Shown here: positions 1-9,748 of the stretch, one piece after another | How the letters are laid out: each line of letters begins with the position of its first letter | Position numbering within the stretch: position 1 is the stretch's first letter | Source: Tetraselmis striata | Lineage: Eukaryota > Chlorophyta > Chlorodendrophyceae > Chlorodendrales > Chlorodendraceae | DNA: 64,000 nt | Reading direction: 5' to 3' | Assembly: GCA_006384855.1 (NCBI GenBank) | Contig: VCJN01003303.1 | Span: forward strand, 1-64,000 | The notes under the pieces: model-generated | What the model saw: only the letters and a program-made list of their open reading frames with translations | What the model was told of the DNA's origin: nothing | Databases searched by the model: none | Position numbers and translations under genes: made by a program

Positions 1-371
1 CAGACCTATTTTCGTCCCACTGATGACATACCGATTTCGTCCCACTGATGAGAGACCTATTTTTGTCCCACTGATGACATACTGATTTCGTCCCGCTGAT
101 GACATACCTTTTTTCGTCCCGCTGATGACACACCGCTTTCGTCCCGCTGATGACACACCGATTTTCGTCCCAATGATGACAAACCGATTTCGTCCCGCTG
201 ATGACCGACCTATTATCGTCCCACTGATGACAAACAAATTTCGTCCCGCTGATGACAGGCCTATTTTCGTCCAACTGATGACACACCGATTTCGTCCCGC
301 TGATGACACGCCGATTTCGTCCCGCTGATGATGACCTATTTTCGTCCCACTGATGACATACCGATTTCGTC
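1..371. repeat. 25-26 bp tandem repeat, paired into a 51-bp higher-order unit
   Basis: About 14 units are built around the core CGTCCCRCTGATGA. Units reading 'accgatttcgtcc' alternate with units reading 'acctattttcgtcc', so the true period is about 51 bp. Because 51 is a multiple of three, a 17-residue repeat stays open in one plus-strand frame (125-328). I take that frame as a by-product of the period, not a gene. The array begins before the window and stops exactly where an LTR fragment begins. Confidence 0.9.
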
Positions 372-703
372 GGCCCGGCGGTGGTTTTGCCGGCCTATTT
401 ATAGTCGTTGGTTTCCGTCATTCCGTGCGCTGCGTATAGATTCCAATTCCCGCCAGTTGTGCTGCGTGTAACTACTAGACTTATACTAAAATCGACGTGT
501 GCGGTCCTAACCCGCGGCCCGTCGCTAATTTAGTAACACATAACTAACTACAAACAGGTTCCTAGCACCTTCGTCTGTCCGCAGCACAATGATGTAATAT
601 TTATCTACTATTGCTATAGGAAATGCTATAGCGTTCTAGATGGTTATAGTAGGTTCTAGTACCTACTGCTAAGACACTCCTAAGGCAGCGCTCCATCTAA
701 CGC
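372..703 (-). mobile_element. LTR fragment, same family as the LTRs at 17-21 kb
   Basis: It matches the middle of the LTR family at 16,947-17,769, on the opposite strand, and includes the TATA-like 'ctatttatag' block and the 'gctatagcgttctaga' block. Both LTR ends are missing. The left edge abuts the tandem array and the right edge passes into unrelated sequence. It is a partial, older fossil copy. Confidence 0.85.
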
Positions 704-1216
704 CACATCCTAACGACATTCCTGAGGCACTACTCCATCTGTGCCACATCCTCAGGACTCTCACACGCCCTTGGTCAACCAAAACCCCACGACCATGCAT
801 CCCGCATCTCCGAGGAATGGGTGTTGGTAGCCTACCGAGAGGGTCACGGCTCCTTGTCTCACGCTAGCGTGGGAGAAGGAGGTGCGGACGTGTTGGTGGG
901 TAGATGCGCTGGTGCGGGCTCTGTAGGCGGGCGGGCGGGCAAGGGGGTGAGCGCGCAGGCGCGCGCGGCGGTGATTTGTACCTGTGTCCGGGGTTTTTTC
1001 GGAGCGCGAACTACTGTACGGGTTGTATCGGGAAGCGATGTGCAAGAACACCGGCCACTACTAATCCCTTGTGCACGGTGCAACTACCCAAATATCACAC
1101 ACTTATGACATCACTGCCCAACACACAGGACACCCCACCGCAGATTCCCACATCCCCCCATACACAACAAATACTCACTCTCGTGAAGGAGGGCATCGCA
1201 GCCCCCACTAATTCTA
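704..1216. other. No recognisable gene
   Basis: It holds overlapping open frames on both strands around 760-1,240 in a GC-rich tract containing 'ggcgggcgggcgggc'. None has a recognisable domain or a plausible exon structure. A short internal duplication is visible at 703-757, where 'ccacatcct' and 'ctccatctg' recur. Confidence 0.5.
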
Positions 1217-1570
1217 CTAGCCGGCTCAGCGGTGGATAAATACTGAGCAACACTTAGCTATTCCGGTCAGCCCCCTCCCCCCATCTCACCATTGTAGCTG
1301 TAGGCGGGAACCTACGGCTGCCTAAGCTTACCTGCTGAGCTCTGAATGGGATAGGCCTGACTTAAGTAGGGACAGCATGGGGGCGCTGCTGTCCCAACTA
1401 CAGCCCGCTTAAAGAAGGAGGGGCTTGGACACACAAGAGGACGGCCGGTGCTGTAATTACACCTAGTGTTCCCTACCATGGTAAGAGAGATCAGGTCCTA
1501 CGAACAACTCAGTATGGGCAAGTGGACGCAGCAGACTAGCAGTTGTAATCAATTTCAATTTCGATTTCAG
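1217..1570 (+). repeat. SINE-like interspersed repeat with an (ATTTCA)n-type tail
   Basis: It matches 62,044-62,408 on the opposite strand almost end to end. Both copies share the head 'agccggctcagcggt', a TAAATA block, the middle 'gctgctgtc' region and a tail of repeated 'caattt' hexamers. The head resembles a tRNA box A (GGCTCAGCGGT), but I find no clear box B, so a tRNA origin is only suggested. The simple-sequence tail at one end is what a retroposed SINE would show. Confidence 0.65.
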
Positions 1571-2161
1571 AAGGACCCACTTATTGAACGACACCTTGTG
1601 CATGCCGCCATCATAGGGTGCAAGGGCAATCCAGAAAGCAAAGCCATCCGAAGAGTGTTGATGACACACACACCACACCAAGCGATGAGGTTCCTGATGG
1701 ATCTACGCGGGCACACAAGGGAAGATTAAAACTTGCAACGCCGTGTAATTCAAAAGCAGCAAATCATTTTTACCTACTTCATACTGCTCGTGTTCTCCAA
1801 TCCTGGCATCCAAGATTTTTCCAACGCATGCGAGAAATCGCGCTTTCGGATCAGCGAAGAAGTCTCTGCCGGTCAAGGGGCTAGACGAGTGCAATTCCGT
1901 GTAGAGATAGATCTCCACTCGACCGCCAGGATTTTAAAACCAGTGTATGGTCCATCTCCTCTCACTGAAGTCGATATAGGTGTCATCGTCTGTCCGCTCA
2001 ACACCGATGCCGTTGAAGTCGACATAAGTGACATACTTCATGAGCTTTGCCTTTTTGACGGGTGCAGGCGTGTTGACGTCGAGGTTTAAAACCCGTTGCC
2101 TTTCTTCCTCTTCCGTGCCGAAGAGGTCCTCATCCGTACCGGCACTGAGGAGTGCTGGCAC
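1571..2161 (-). other. Possible 3' continuation of the acidic-repeat gene
   Basis: Two minus-strand open stretches, 2,161-1,934 and 1,918-1,703, read like ordinary protein (the first contains DDDTYIDFSERR) and follow the Pro-Glu-repeat exon in frame after a stop codon. They may be further exons, a read-through remnant, or 3' UTR. I find no good splice pair that joins them, so they are kept separate from the gene. Confidence 0.3.
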
Positions 2162-3108
2162 TCATCTTTGGGCCTTCTCAGCAGTCACCGCTATGGAACC
2201 AGAGGCTCCAGAACCAGCCGCTTGCCCGGTAGTCGACTCATCAGGAGTCTTGGTATCGGACACTTCGGCGGGAGCTTCGAGTTCAGCAGTTGTTTCGGGC
2301 TTTGGCTTCATCTCGGGCTTAGGCTCAGACTTGGGATCCGTTTTCGGCTCAGGCTCGGGCTTGGGCTCTTGCTCCGGCTCCGGCTCGGGCTCTTGCTCCG
2401 GCTCCGGTTCAGGCTCGGGCACATTCTCGGGCTCGGGCTCGGGCTCGGGCTCAGGTTCATGCTCCGGCTCTGGCTCCGGCTCGTTCTCGATCATTGGTTC
2501 TGTTTTATTGGTACTTGAAGCGTCCCCTTGGCCAGAGAAGAGCCTTGAGTCGGGGAACCTGAAAAGAATGAGTAGAGAGTAATCAGCACACCTGCTGTAT
2601 GGGCATCAAGATCAACTACTGAAAAGCAATGACATGTTGCATCAAAGCCAATCGATATTTTCTTACCAGGGGATCCCGATTTACTGGAAGGTTCCGACGC
2701 AGTTGTCTTTGCCTTTGCCACCTGACGTCTTGTTGGGTCGTCACCATAACTCACAAACTTCCGGGATTCTTGCTAGGAAGGCTTGATAATTTCACTCACA
2801 AGTACCTGGAGTCACAGTCGTCTCGGAAATCTTTTCTTTTCCTTGGGATTCCTTCGGCGCCTTTCGCGCTGGTGGCTCCTCTTGGCGTCCTTTCGAACCT
2901 GTCAAAATACATAATTACAGTATAATTAGACAACACATGAAACACACGCAAGTCGTATTGGAGAGGTAAGGACCTGATTGGTAGTAAGGTTGCATAAGCT
3001 TTTCGTAATCCATCAACCTTCGCGCTGTCAACATTTGAGCATCTGAAAGGACTTGGCCGCTCTTGATTCGGGCCCTCAAGAGAGCGGCGGCCGATTTTTC
3101 TCCTTGCG
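2162..3108 (-). CDS. Multi-exon gene for a Pro-Glu-repeat acidic protein, 5' part lost to an LTR insertion
   Basis: Four exons read on the minus strand: 3,108-2,974, 2,898-2,806, 2,728-2,667 and 2,558-2,162, joined by short GT-AG introns (for example a GTAAGAAA donor at 2,666 and a TTTTCAG acceptor at 2,559). The first exon gives an ordinary helical stretch with [15 protein letters not shown]. The second is lysine- and glutamate-rich. The last is a long run of EPEPEPE dipeptides followed by a Ser/Thr/Ala tail. Such low-complexity Pro-Glu repeats form extended spacers and do not reveal a function. The exon series is cut at 3,109 by an LTR, so the start codon and any N-terminal domain are not visible. 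I do not recognise the family. The splice sites agree well enough that I believe this is, or was, a real gene. Confidence 0.55.
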
Positions 3109-3766
3109 TGTTATGTACTCTACACTGCTGTACTTTGTACTGCGGGAGCCGACGAAGGAGCGAAGAACTGGCGACTGAGGCGGACGAGAACGAGTACAAG
3201 CCAAGCGAAGTACGAGTATGAGCATTGCGAGTGCCAGTACAATTGAAGGCGAAGTACTGGTACGAGGACGACGAGGCGTCAGTACGAGCGACTACCAGGC
3301 GACTAGTAGTGCATGACAGTATTACGAGTACCCACATGGGGTGCGAGTAACCTGTACTCACGCATGTGTACCAGCAAGAGCGCGATTGTCGTACGCTATG
3401 GTGTCACCTGCTAGAGGATGATGATACCAAGCGTTAGATGGAGCGCTGCCTTAGTGGACTATTAGTAGTAGGTACTAGAACCTACTAGAACCATCTAGAA
3501 CGCTATAGCATATGCGAGTACCTTCTCGTGTGTGCATAGCGATAGAATATTACCACTAATGTGCTGCGGAGAGACGAAGGTTATGCAACATCTCCGAAAC
3601 CAAGTGTTACAGCCACATTAGGACTTAGGCCGAATAGTCGTCTAGCCATAGATAGTCCTAATGCAGGAGCAGAGTCGTAGGGCCCATTGCTTGATCGTTA
3701 TTCCACACGGCCAGGAATAATGAGCAGAGATTTGGGAAAAGGGATTCTTGTACCGTTTACGCTCTA
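3109..3766. mobile_element. Two LTR pieces joined head to head
   Basis: A plus-strand LTR begins with TGTTATG at 3,109 and runs to about 3,582. After a short junction there is 'tccgaaaccaag', the reverse complement of the primer-binding-site sequence, and then a minus-strand LTR piece starting TGTTACAGCC at about 3,604 and ending near 3,766. Both pieces are incomplete. The layout is a damaged version of the LTR-PBS/PBS-LTR palindrome seen intact at 19,588-21,262. Confidence 0.8.
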
Positions 3767-4415
3767 ATCTTGTCCCATTCCCACTATTACGAACATAACG
3801 CCAGATATATACACTGTGAGATTCAGATGTGACGTAAATGTGCCCTACTGGTGACGAACGACGACATACGGGGACGATACGGGACGGACGAGGGACGTGG
3901 ATTTCATAACCAGTAGCGACGACTATCGCGCGCGACCTGTAAAGTACTATATGAATTTCTCGTTTCCATAATTTCATCAAATTGATATGCGCACGCGGGC
4001 TCGCGTGTCGCCCGCCGACGCGGAGCACCCGGGCTAAGTACAGGCGGATGTACGCACTCATTGCACATCGCCGCACATCGCTGACCGCACATCGCTGACC
4101 GCTGACCCCGCGGTGTGCGGCGATGTGCGGCACGACGGGCGGAGGTGTGGGCGGATGTAGGTGGTACGGTAGGTGGTAGGCGGTAGGTGGTGTTCGTAGG
4201 TGCGCGTTTTAATGCAGCCGCCCTAACTGCTGATGATTGTGTAACGCCCCAGCACGCGCATGAAGTACGGGGTCGCCTCACGGTCACCGCCGCTCACCGT
4301 TGAATCAAGCGCGGACAGCCGCGCACTCGCATCTGTGTTGCCTGCCGGTGGTGGGTTACATCCACCCCAACTCTCAACCCCCCCCCCCCCCCGCCCCCCG
4401 CGCGCGGCAGCAGGC

Positions 4416-4826
4416 ATGCCGGGAGAGGGATGGATATCGAGTGTGTCGAAGGATGGCGTGTACTCATGCAAGCACTGCCGGGGCAACGTGACGGGCACAT
4501 GTGATAAGATGGCGCGAGAGCGGCACTTCCTAAATTTCCCGAACTGTAGCCACTCGTTGAAGCGTGCGGCTAAGTTGCGCCGCAAGGCCGCCTTATCACA
4601 AGCAGCAGCAGCATGGGCGGCAGCAGCACCAGCAACAACAACAGGGGCGACAGCAGGATTAGCTGCAGCCGTCGGAAACGGCCCGCCGGCGCCGGTCTCG
4701 GACGACGGCGGCTCGAAGGTGGACGATGTGATGGGCGTGGGGGAGGACCCCGTTGGCGAAGACGGTATGGACATCGACGCGCCTGCGTGGCCGCCGGCGG
4801 GCGTGGAACCCGCGATGAGGGCGTGA
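4416..4826 (+). pseudogene. BED-type zinc-finger exon of CACTA copy X
   Basis: The reading begins at ATG 4,416, just after a C-run. It shows C-x2-C (CKHC) followed by a basic stretch and RHFLNFPNCSH, the C2H/C spacing of BED-type DNA-binding fingers common in transposases. An Ala-rich tract and an acidic tail with EDGMDIDAP follow. Copy X' carries the same segment on the minus strand (25,330-25,568). Comparing the copies, X has lost one base near 4,808, so its frame ends at 4,826, while in X' the frame runs on toward the next domain. In the parent element this finger was presumably fused to the Tudor-like domain just downstream. Role inferred: binding of the element's own ends. Confidence 0.6.
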
Positions 4827-4829
4827 TAT

Positions 4830-5011
4830 GGAAAGGCGATCCCGGCGACTTCTACATGAAGGTCATCGCCAAGAAGTTCCGGGGAGTATGGCACTACGGC
4901 GTGATAACCGGCGTCGTTACCGAGTGGGTGTTGGAGGACTACGGCGGGGCGACCCAGTGGCGCGCTGTTTTCGAGGACGGGGACATTGTGGGCCTTCTGC
5001 GTTCAGAGGTG
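4830..5011 (+). CDS. Tudor/chromo-like barrel exon of the CACTA element
   Basis: The frame reads GVWHYGVITGVV, then WRAVFEDGDIVGL. This pattern, a strand pair followed by an F/Y-x-DGD turn, is typical of Tudor-like or chromo-like small barrels that bind modified histones or other proteins. A consensus splice donor, GAG|GTGAGT, follows at 5,009-5,011. It directly continues the BED-finger frame when compared with copy X'. A BED finger fused to such a barrel would suit a transposase that targets chromatin, but this is inference. X' has lost the segment through an internal deletion. Confidence 0.5.
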
Positions 5012-5099
5012 AGTGGGCCCGGCCTGCGTGCTGGTGGCACCACTCAACTGCGGTTGTATGGAATCACACGCACCCGCCCGGTCGGCGTGGCAGGTTGTG

Positions 5100-5870
5100 G
5101 AGGCTATGGCGGCTGCCTAGGAGCACCCCCCTGTGGATGCGGACGGGGAGGCTCGCTTGGTAACCGTCCATGAAGGCGATGACTTGTCCAGTGAATCACG
5201 CACCTTGCCCGGCGTGCGTTCAACACAACCCGGCTGGCGGAGGCCAAGCAGAACACTGGTTGCCGTGGCGTGTGCCATGTGCATGTGGTCCTGGGCTATG
5301 TCAGCATGGTCAACCTCTTCCCCCTCGCGCCGTTCCACCTGTTTTTTTTTGGCTTGGGAAGGGACTTCTGGAGGAAATTTGTCACCGTGCAGTGCCACAT
5401 TGGATTCCGAGCTATGAAGCAGGAAGACCGGCGCCAGGCTTTAGTCCCGATACCCAACAACTTTGAACGCGGGTTGCGCCCTTCGTTTGCAGTGTCCAAG
5501 AATCGAAAGGTAACCCCCCCCCCCCCCCCCCCCCCGGGCGTGGGCGTGGGCGTGGGCGTGACGGCATTCCCCTCCATGACTGCAGGGTCAGGCAAGGTGA
5601 CGGTGCAGTCCGGCTGGGTCATGGAGGACTGCTTGCACCACATGGAAACGTTTTCCATTCTTAACGCCGGTCCGCTGCTCGAGGAGGCCCGGGTGAAGGC
5701 GATCATGACCGAGAAGGAGCTTCGCGTCCCCAGGCGGTGCTTGGGGACATGTACAAGCGCATGCAAGGAGCTGCGTGGTTCGTCACGCGGTGGGGGTTGC
5801 AGAATGTGGTGACGGAGGAGGACGGCCCCGAGCGCAAGGCGCAGGTGGACGCGCTCACTAGGGAGGGGAG
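5100..5870 (+). CDS. Further exons of the CACTA-element gene, function not recognised
   Basis: Ordinary-looking coding sequence continues in pieces: an acidic stretch with VHEGDDLSSE near 5,165; a segment ending FAVSKNRK before a GTAACC donor at 5,511; an intron made largely of a C-run plus 'gtgggc' repeats; an acceptor CTGCAG at 5,580-5,585; then MEDCLHHMETFSILNAG and a downstream GDMYKRMQGAAW segment. The pieces lie in different frames, so either introns or decay separate them. The region sits where a CACTA transposase would be expected, but I see no DDE residues I can assign. It is absent from X'. Confidence 0.4.
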
Positions 5871-5877
5871 GACTCGA

Positions 5878-5992
5878 TACCCAGCGCGGCGCCAAGGCGC
5901 GGCGGCCGGGGCAGCGCGGCGCCAAGGCGCGGCGGCCGGGGCAGCGCGGCGCCAAGGCGCGGCGGCCGGGGCAGCGCGGCGCCAACGCGAGT
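5878..5992 (+). repeat. 33-bp tandem repeat
   Basis: Three to four copies of a GC-only unit, 'gcagcgcggcgccaaggcg' plus 'cggcggccgg', lie between the coding pieces and the longer array. A closely similar unit occurs at 28,829-28,917, outside X and on the opposite strand. The motif may therefore be a mobile or convergent GC-rich minisatellite. Confidence 0.8.
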
Positions 5993-6930
5993 GGGATGGG
6001 CGGGGCAGCGGTTGCTACCGAGTGAGGCGTAGCATCGTTTGCAGTAGCAACGCAGCCTTTCCGGTGTGACGCCGCCTGGATGTAACCCAACAGTACGCGC
6101 AAAGTGCAAGTACAAGCTGCTGATGGCGGGGATCCCGCGGGGGGGGGGGGGGGGGGGGGGGGGGGGAGCGGCTGTGGGATAGGCGCGGCAGCGGTTGCTA
6201 CAGAGTGAGGCGTCGCATCGTTTGCATTAGCAACGCAGCCTTTCCGGTTGCATAGTGTGACGCCGCCCGGATGTAACCCAGCAGTACGCGCAAAGTGCAA
6301 GTGCAAGCTGGTGGTGGCGGGGATCCACGCGAGGTCGCAACACTGTGCGCGAGGGGGGGGGGGGGGGGGGGGCAGCGGCTGTGGGATAGGCGCGGCAGCG
6401 GTTGCTACAGAGTGAGGCGTCGCATAGTTTGCATTAGCAACGCAGCCTTTCCGGTTGCATAGTGTGACGCCGCCTGGATGTAACCCAGCAGTACGCGCAA
6501 AGTGCAAGTGCAAGCTGCTGGAGGCGGGGATCCACGCGAGGTCGCAACACGGTGCGCGAGGGGGGCGGGGGGGGGGGGGGGGGGGGGGCAGCGGCTGTGG
6601 GATAGGCGGGGCAGCGGTTGCTACCGAGTGAGGCGTAGCATCGTTTGCAGTAGCAACGCAGCTTTTCCGGTTGCATAGTGTGACGCGGCTGGATGTAACC
6701 CAGCAGTACGCGCAAAGTGCAAGTGCAAGCTGCTGGTGGCGGGGATCCACGCGAGGTCGCAGGACGGTGCGCGAGGGGGGGGGGGGGGGGGGGCAGCGGC
6801 TGTGGGATAGGCGGGGCAGCGGTTGCTACCGAGTGAGGCGTAGCATCGTTTGCAGTAGCAACGCAGCCTTTCCGGTTGCATAGTGTGACGCCGCCTAGAT
6901 GTAACCCAGCCATACGCGCAAAGTGCAAGT
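5993..6930 (+). repeat. Tandem array of about 211-bp units, each holding a long G-run
   Basis: Four to five units share 'gggataggcg(g/c)ggcagcggttgctac', 'gtaacccagcagtacgcg', 'gcaagtgcaagctg' and 'ggggatccacgcgaggtcgc', with a G-run of roughly 15-28 bases in each. The run lengths differ from unit to unit while the rest is nearly identical, as expected for slippage in the runs and unequal exchange between units. Copy X' lacks the array completely. Confidence 0.88.
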
Positions 6931-6973
6931 GTTACACGTCCGTGTGCCCCACCCAATATCATTGCGCCCGACT

Positions 6974-7860
6974 TCACTGACGGCATGTCTCGCTCTCCAT
7001 CATCTCCCGGGCCGTCCGCCGCCTCACCCTACGCACCCTACCAGCCGCGCGTGCCTTCTCGGAAGCCTCACACACGGCGGCGCGAGTCGCGTCGTGGAAC
7101 ACGTCCCTGACATGGCGGAACTCCGCCCTCACCGCGGCCGTGGCCGGGCAGGGGACTGCCCGCTGATGGGTCGCCATGCATGGGTACTTGGGGCCGCACC
7201 AAGCCGGGGTCCCGTCGCAGCAACATTCCTATTCCGTCCGTTGGCCGCAGTACACGCATGACGGGTGTCCGGCCAGAACACGCACATGATAGTGCATGTG
7301 GCCGCCTCCCGCCAGTGCTCGTAGTGCTCCGGTCAACATGGCGACGAGCAAGTCGGCATGTCCCGCAGGTGGCTGCGGGGCGGGTGGCGCGAGCGCAGCC
7401 TCGCTCGCCTCGACAACTCACTCAGCCCCATCAGTCGCCTCAACCACGGCCTCCTCCGCCTCCTGACGCGGCGCATCAGGCGCATCATCGTCGCATGGCA
7501 GGGCGTCCCCCCCCCCCGCAACGGCGCCGTCGGCGGTGGCCGACGCCGTCGTGGCGGGGTGCTGTGAGGAGGTGGCCCTAGACATAGGTGGGGCCGGCAC
7601 CGCCATGTGTTGCTCCACATGCGGTGCGGTTCCTGACGCGACAGCTCCGTCGCACAGGTACCGGCGGCGGCACCCCACGCCTGCTGCGCTTACCACCAAC
7701 CGGCATGTTTCCTTTGGGAGGTGGTTCATCCGCGTCGGAGGTGAGCGGCGGTGCCGGTGTGGGTGTGGATACTGCCCGGCCATTAGGGCTCCCGCCGCCC
7801 GCCGCTCCGCCGACCCACGCCGCGGCGTGTGCCACGCCCCGCATAGTCGCCTCGAACATA
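6974..7860 (-). pseudogene. Decayed Cys-rich coding region on the minus strand of CACTA copy X
   Basis: Read on the minus strand, a Pro/Ala-rich N-terminal part (from MFEATMRGVAH near 7,855) leads to a Cys-rich stretch with CVYCG, ECCCDGTPAWCG and CMATH. A basic helical tail ending at 6,974 follows. The Cys/His spacing suggests a zinc-binding module of the kind found at the C-termini of several transposase families. Two in-frame stops and at least one frame change break it. The orientation is opposite to the BED-finger gene. X' has lost the region. Confidence 0.4.
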
Positions 7861-7907
7861 TTATACATGACGCCTGGAAGGGGGGGGGGGGGATTCGTGC
7901 GTTTCGT

Positions 7908-8210
7908 ATGTCGGCGGAACGGCGTGCGAAGCTGCGGCTGTCGAAGGTGGTGGAAGTAAGCGTGGCGGCGTCGGCGGCGTATTACCGTGCGTGCATGCGT
8001 GCGCAACCCCGCGGCAGCAAGCGCCGGACTCGGCGTGTGCCGGCGGCAGAGCTGCGAAGCCATGGACACGGTACGGGATGCCAAGTCTGGCTCAGCAACT
8101 GCCGAGGCTGGCGGCTTAACCCCCATGTCCGGCGGTTGAGGGACGGAAAGTGCGTAGAAGTTGATCGGCAAAGCGGGCATATAAGCCTGGCTGTGCTAGG
8201 TTCCTATTAA
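7908..8210 (+). CDS. Small basic ORF conserved in both CACTA copies
   Basis: An ORF from ATG 7,908 (MSAERRAKLRLSKVVEV) to the stop at 8,210 is kept almost unchanged in X' (24,824-25,12x), where an internal deletion fuses it in frame to the end of the BED-finger exon. It is rich in Arg and Ser and contains AAYYRACMRAQPRGSKRR. I do not recognise a domain. Conservation of the frame across copies is the only coding evidence, and such identity could also be simple youth. Confidence 0.4.
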   Translation: MSAERRAKLRLSKVVEVSVAASAAYYRACMRAQPRGSKRRTRRVPAAELRSHGHGTGCQVWLSNCRGWRLNPHVRRLRDGKCVEVDRQSGHISLAVLGSY

Positions 8211-8272
8211 GTAATGGCGGTTTGTGCTAAGTAATTCGTAGGGGTGGACCGTGCAGCGCAGGTAGGGGGCGG

Positions 8273-8586
8273 TATAAATGAGGCCGGGCACATATACTGC
8301 TCCACGAAACGACACTGCTGCCAGACCCGATCGTCTACGGCCGATATGATATTCACACTATATTAACATCGGTGCACACCTACCGCCGCACACCGCCGCA
8401 CACCGCCGCACAACGCTGCGCGCGCACATTCGTCGCGCACATATACGCGCGCCCTACCGCACATATTATCCCGGATTCACTCGGTGAAACCGCGTATTCA
8501 TTACGCCGAGCTACTTCAACAATAAACATTGCGAAATTACACCGACACAATGCCGACTAGCTCTTGACAATACGTGCATATAAATA
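8273..8586 (+). promoter_or_regulatory. Two TATA-like boxes in CACTA copy X
   Basis: TATAAAT at 8,273-8,279 and TATAAATA at 8,579-8,586 each sit in a locally AT-rich patch of otherwise GC-rich DNA. The second lies about 135 bp upstream of an ATG at 8,722 and is a likely promoter for the small gene that follows. The same boxes are present in X' on the minus strand (around 24,753 and 22,797). Confidence 0.5.
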
Positions 8587-8721
8587 GTAGTGGCGCGCTG
8601 CTCCTCGCCTCCGATGTGTCGTTGACTGCTGCGGACGGCGGTCGTCGACTGGGTGTTAGTTTCTCCACCTCGGCCGCCCCCCCCCCCCCCCCCCCCCCGC
8701 CCCTTCACCGCTCACAGCGCC

Positions 8722-9286
8722 ATGGCAGACCTCGCCCCCCGGCGGCGAGCCTTGTTGTCTCGCGTGTCCGCGCCGCCGGCATCGAGGAGGACGAGAAAGA
8801 CATGAGGAAACGCGTGACAAGGTGGGCGCGCAACAAAACACTCCACCCTCCACATTAGCACGCACCCACTCGTGGCTAACTTGTGCCGCGTGCAGGTTCG
8901 TCCGGGAGCGCCGTATGGCCCACCTCAACGCCAAGGCTTCCACAGTGCCAGCGGCGCAACTCGTGGTGGCCAAGGAGGCCGCATCCTCAGCCGCTTAAAG
9001 GCGAAACGATTGTGGCTTGTTGTGGGCGTCTGGGCACAGGGGGCGTCCCGACGCCAAGGTAAGGAAGCTCATGGCGGCGTCGTCGACGGCACAGCCTCCC
9101 GGGGTGGTGAGGACACTGACGGATGACAAGAAGCGGAAGAGGCCAGTGAAGAAGCGCCGAGGTAAGAAACTGACGGTCGCGGAGTCGGAGGCGGAATCGG
9201 AGGCGGAGGCGGAGGCGGAGGCGGAGGCAGCGAGATCGTCGAAGCGGAGGGTCCCCCGGGCACGCAAGAACAAGAACAAGCAGTAG
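8722..9286 (+). CDS. Small gene near the CACTA right end: Cys-containing N-part and basic NLS-like C-part
   Basis: ATG 8,722 opens MADLAPR. In X' the same start continues into a Cys-containing stretch (CCLACPRR, later TCAACRFVRERR), whereas X carries a small deletion there. A second segment at 9,017-9,286 reads KKRKRPVKKRRGKK, a strong nuclear-localisation-like cluster. An acidic ESEAESEAEAEAEAE repeat and the end KNKNKQ follow. The split probably reflects an intron near 8,830-8,960. A basic nuclear protein encoded beside the transposon end could be an accessory end-binding factor; that is inference. Confidence 0.5.
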
Positions 9287-9748
9287 CTAGCCCCCGCCCC
9301 CTTACCCCCCTCCCCTCACTCCCCCGGCGGGAGCGGCGGGCGGCGGGGGGGGGGGGGGGGGGCGGGGAGACCACGCCCGCCCGCCCGCCCCCCCCCCCCC
9401 CCCCCCCCCCCGGCCACATGCCCCGACGGCAGCTGTCGCGAATATTGTAATTCAAACATTCTTCGGCAAACCGCTGCCTGCCCCCGCCCTACCCCTCGCG
9501 AATATTTATGTAACGTGAGCACTCTTTGGCAAAACATGGCAGCCAAACCGCCCATCTGATGACCTTTGATCGGACGGCTGGCAGGCCCGTTCAGCAGTAC
9601 TAGCTATAATGTACACAAAATTCCCCACTTTGGCCGAATAGTACGGCTGAGATTTGCGCTCCCATGTACTAATAGTCGTAGTTATCCACAGGACGACTCG
9701 CCATCGCGCCCGGGTTCGTACTAGATACCCGGTACCGGCTTAATAAAT
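9287..9748. other. Right subterminal region of CACTA copy X
   Basis: It holds two G/C-runs (9,344-9,362 and 9,391-9,411), then 'gcgaatatt' twice, then the subterminal stretch that continues after the nested element at 11,605. No gene is seen. The sequence mirrors 21,613-22,080 in X'. Confidence 0.7.

Noticed and set aside
1-371. CTGATGA cores, as in hammerhead ribozymes
   Set aside because: The matching GAAA/CGAAA core occurs only on the opposite strand, so no hammerhead can be formed from one transcript.
2096-2582. Long plus-strand Ser/Gly- and Leu/Arg-rich frames
   Set aside because: They are the antisense of the Pro-Glu dipeptide repeat on the minus strand and have no domain.
5296-6750. 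484-codon minus-strand frame, Pro- and Ala-rich, with internal repeats
   Set aside because: It is the antisense of the 211-bp tandem array and its G-runs; the repetition comes from the DNA units.
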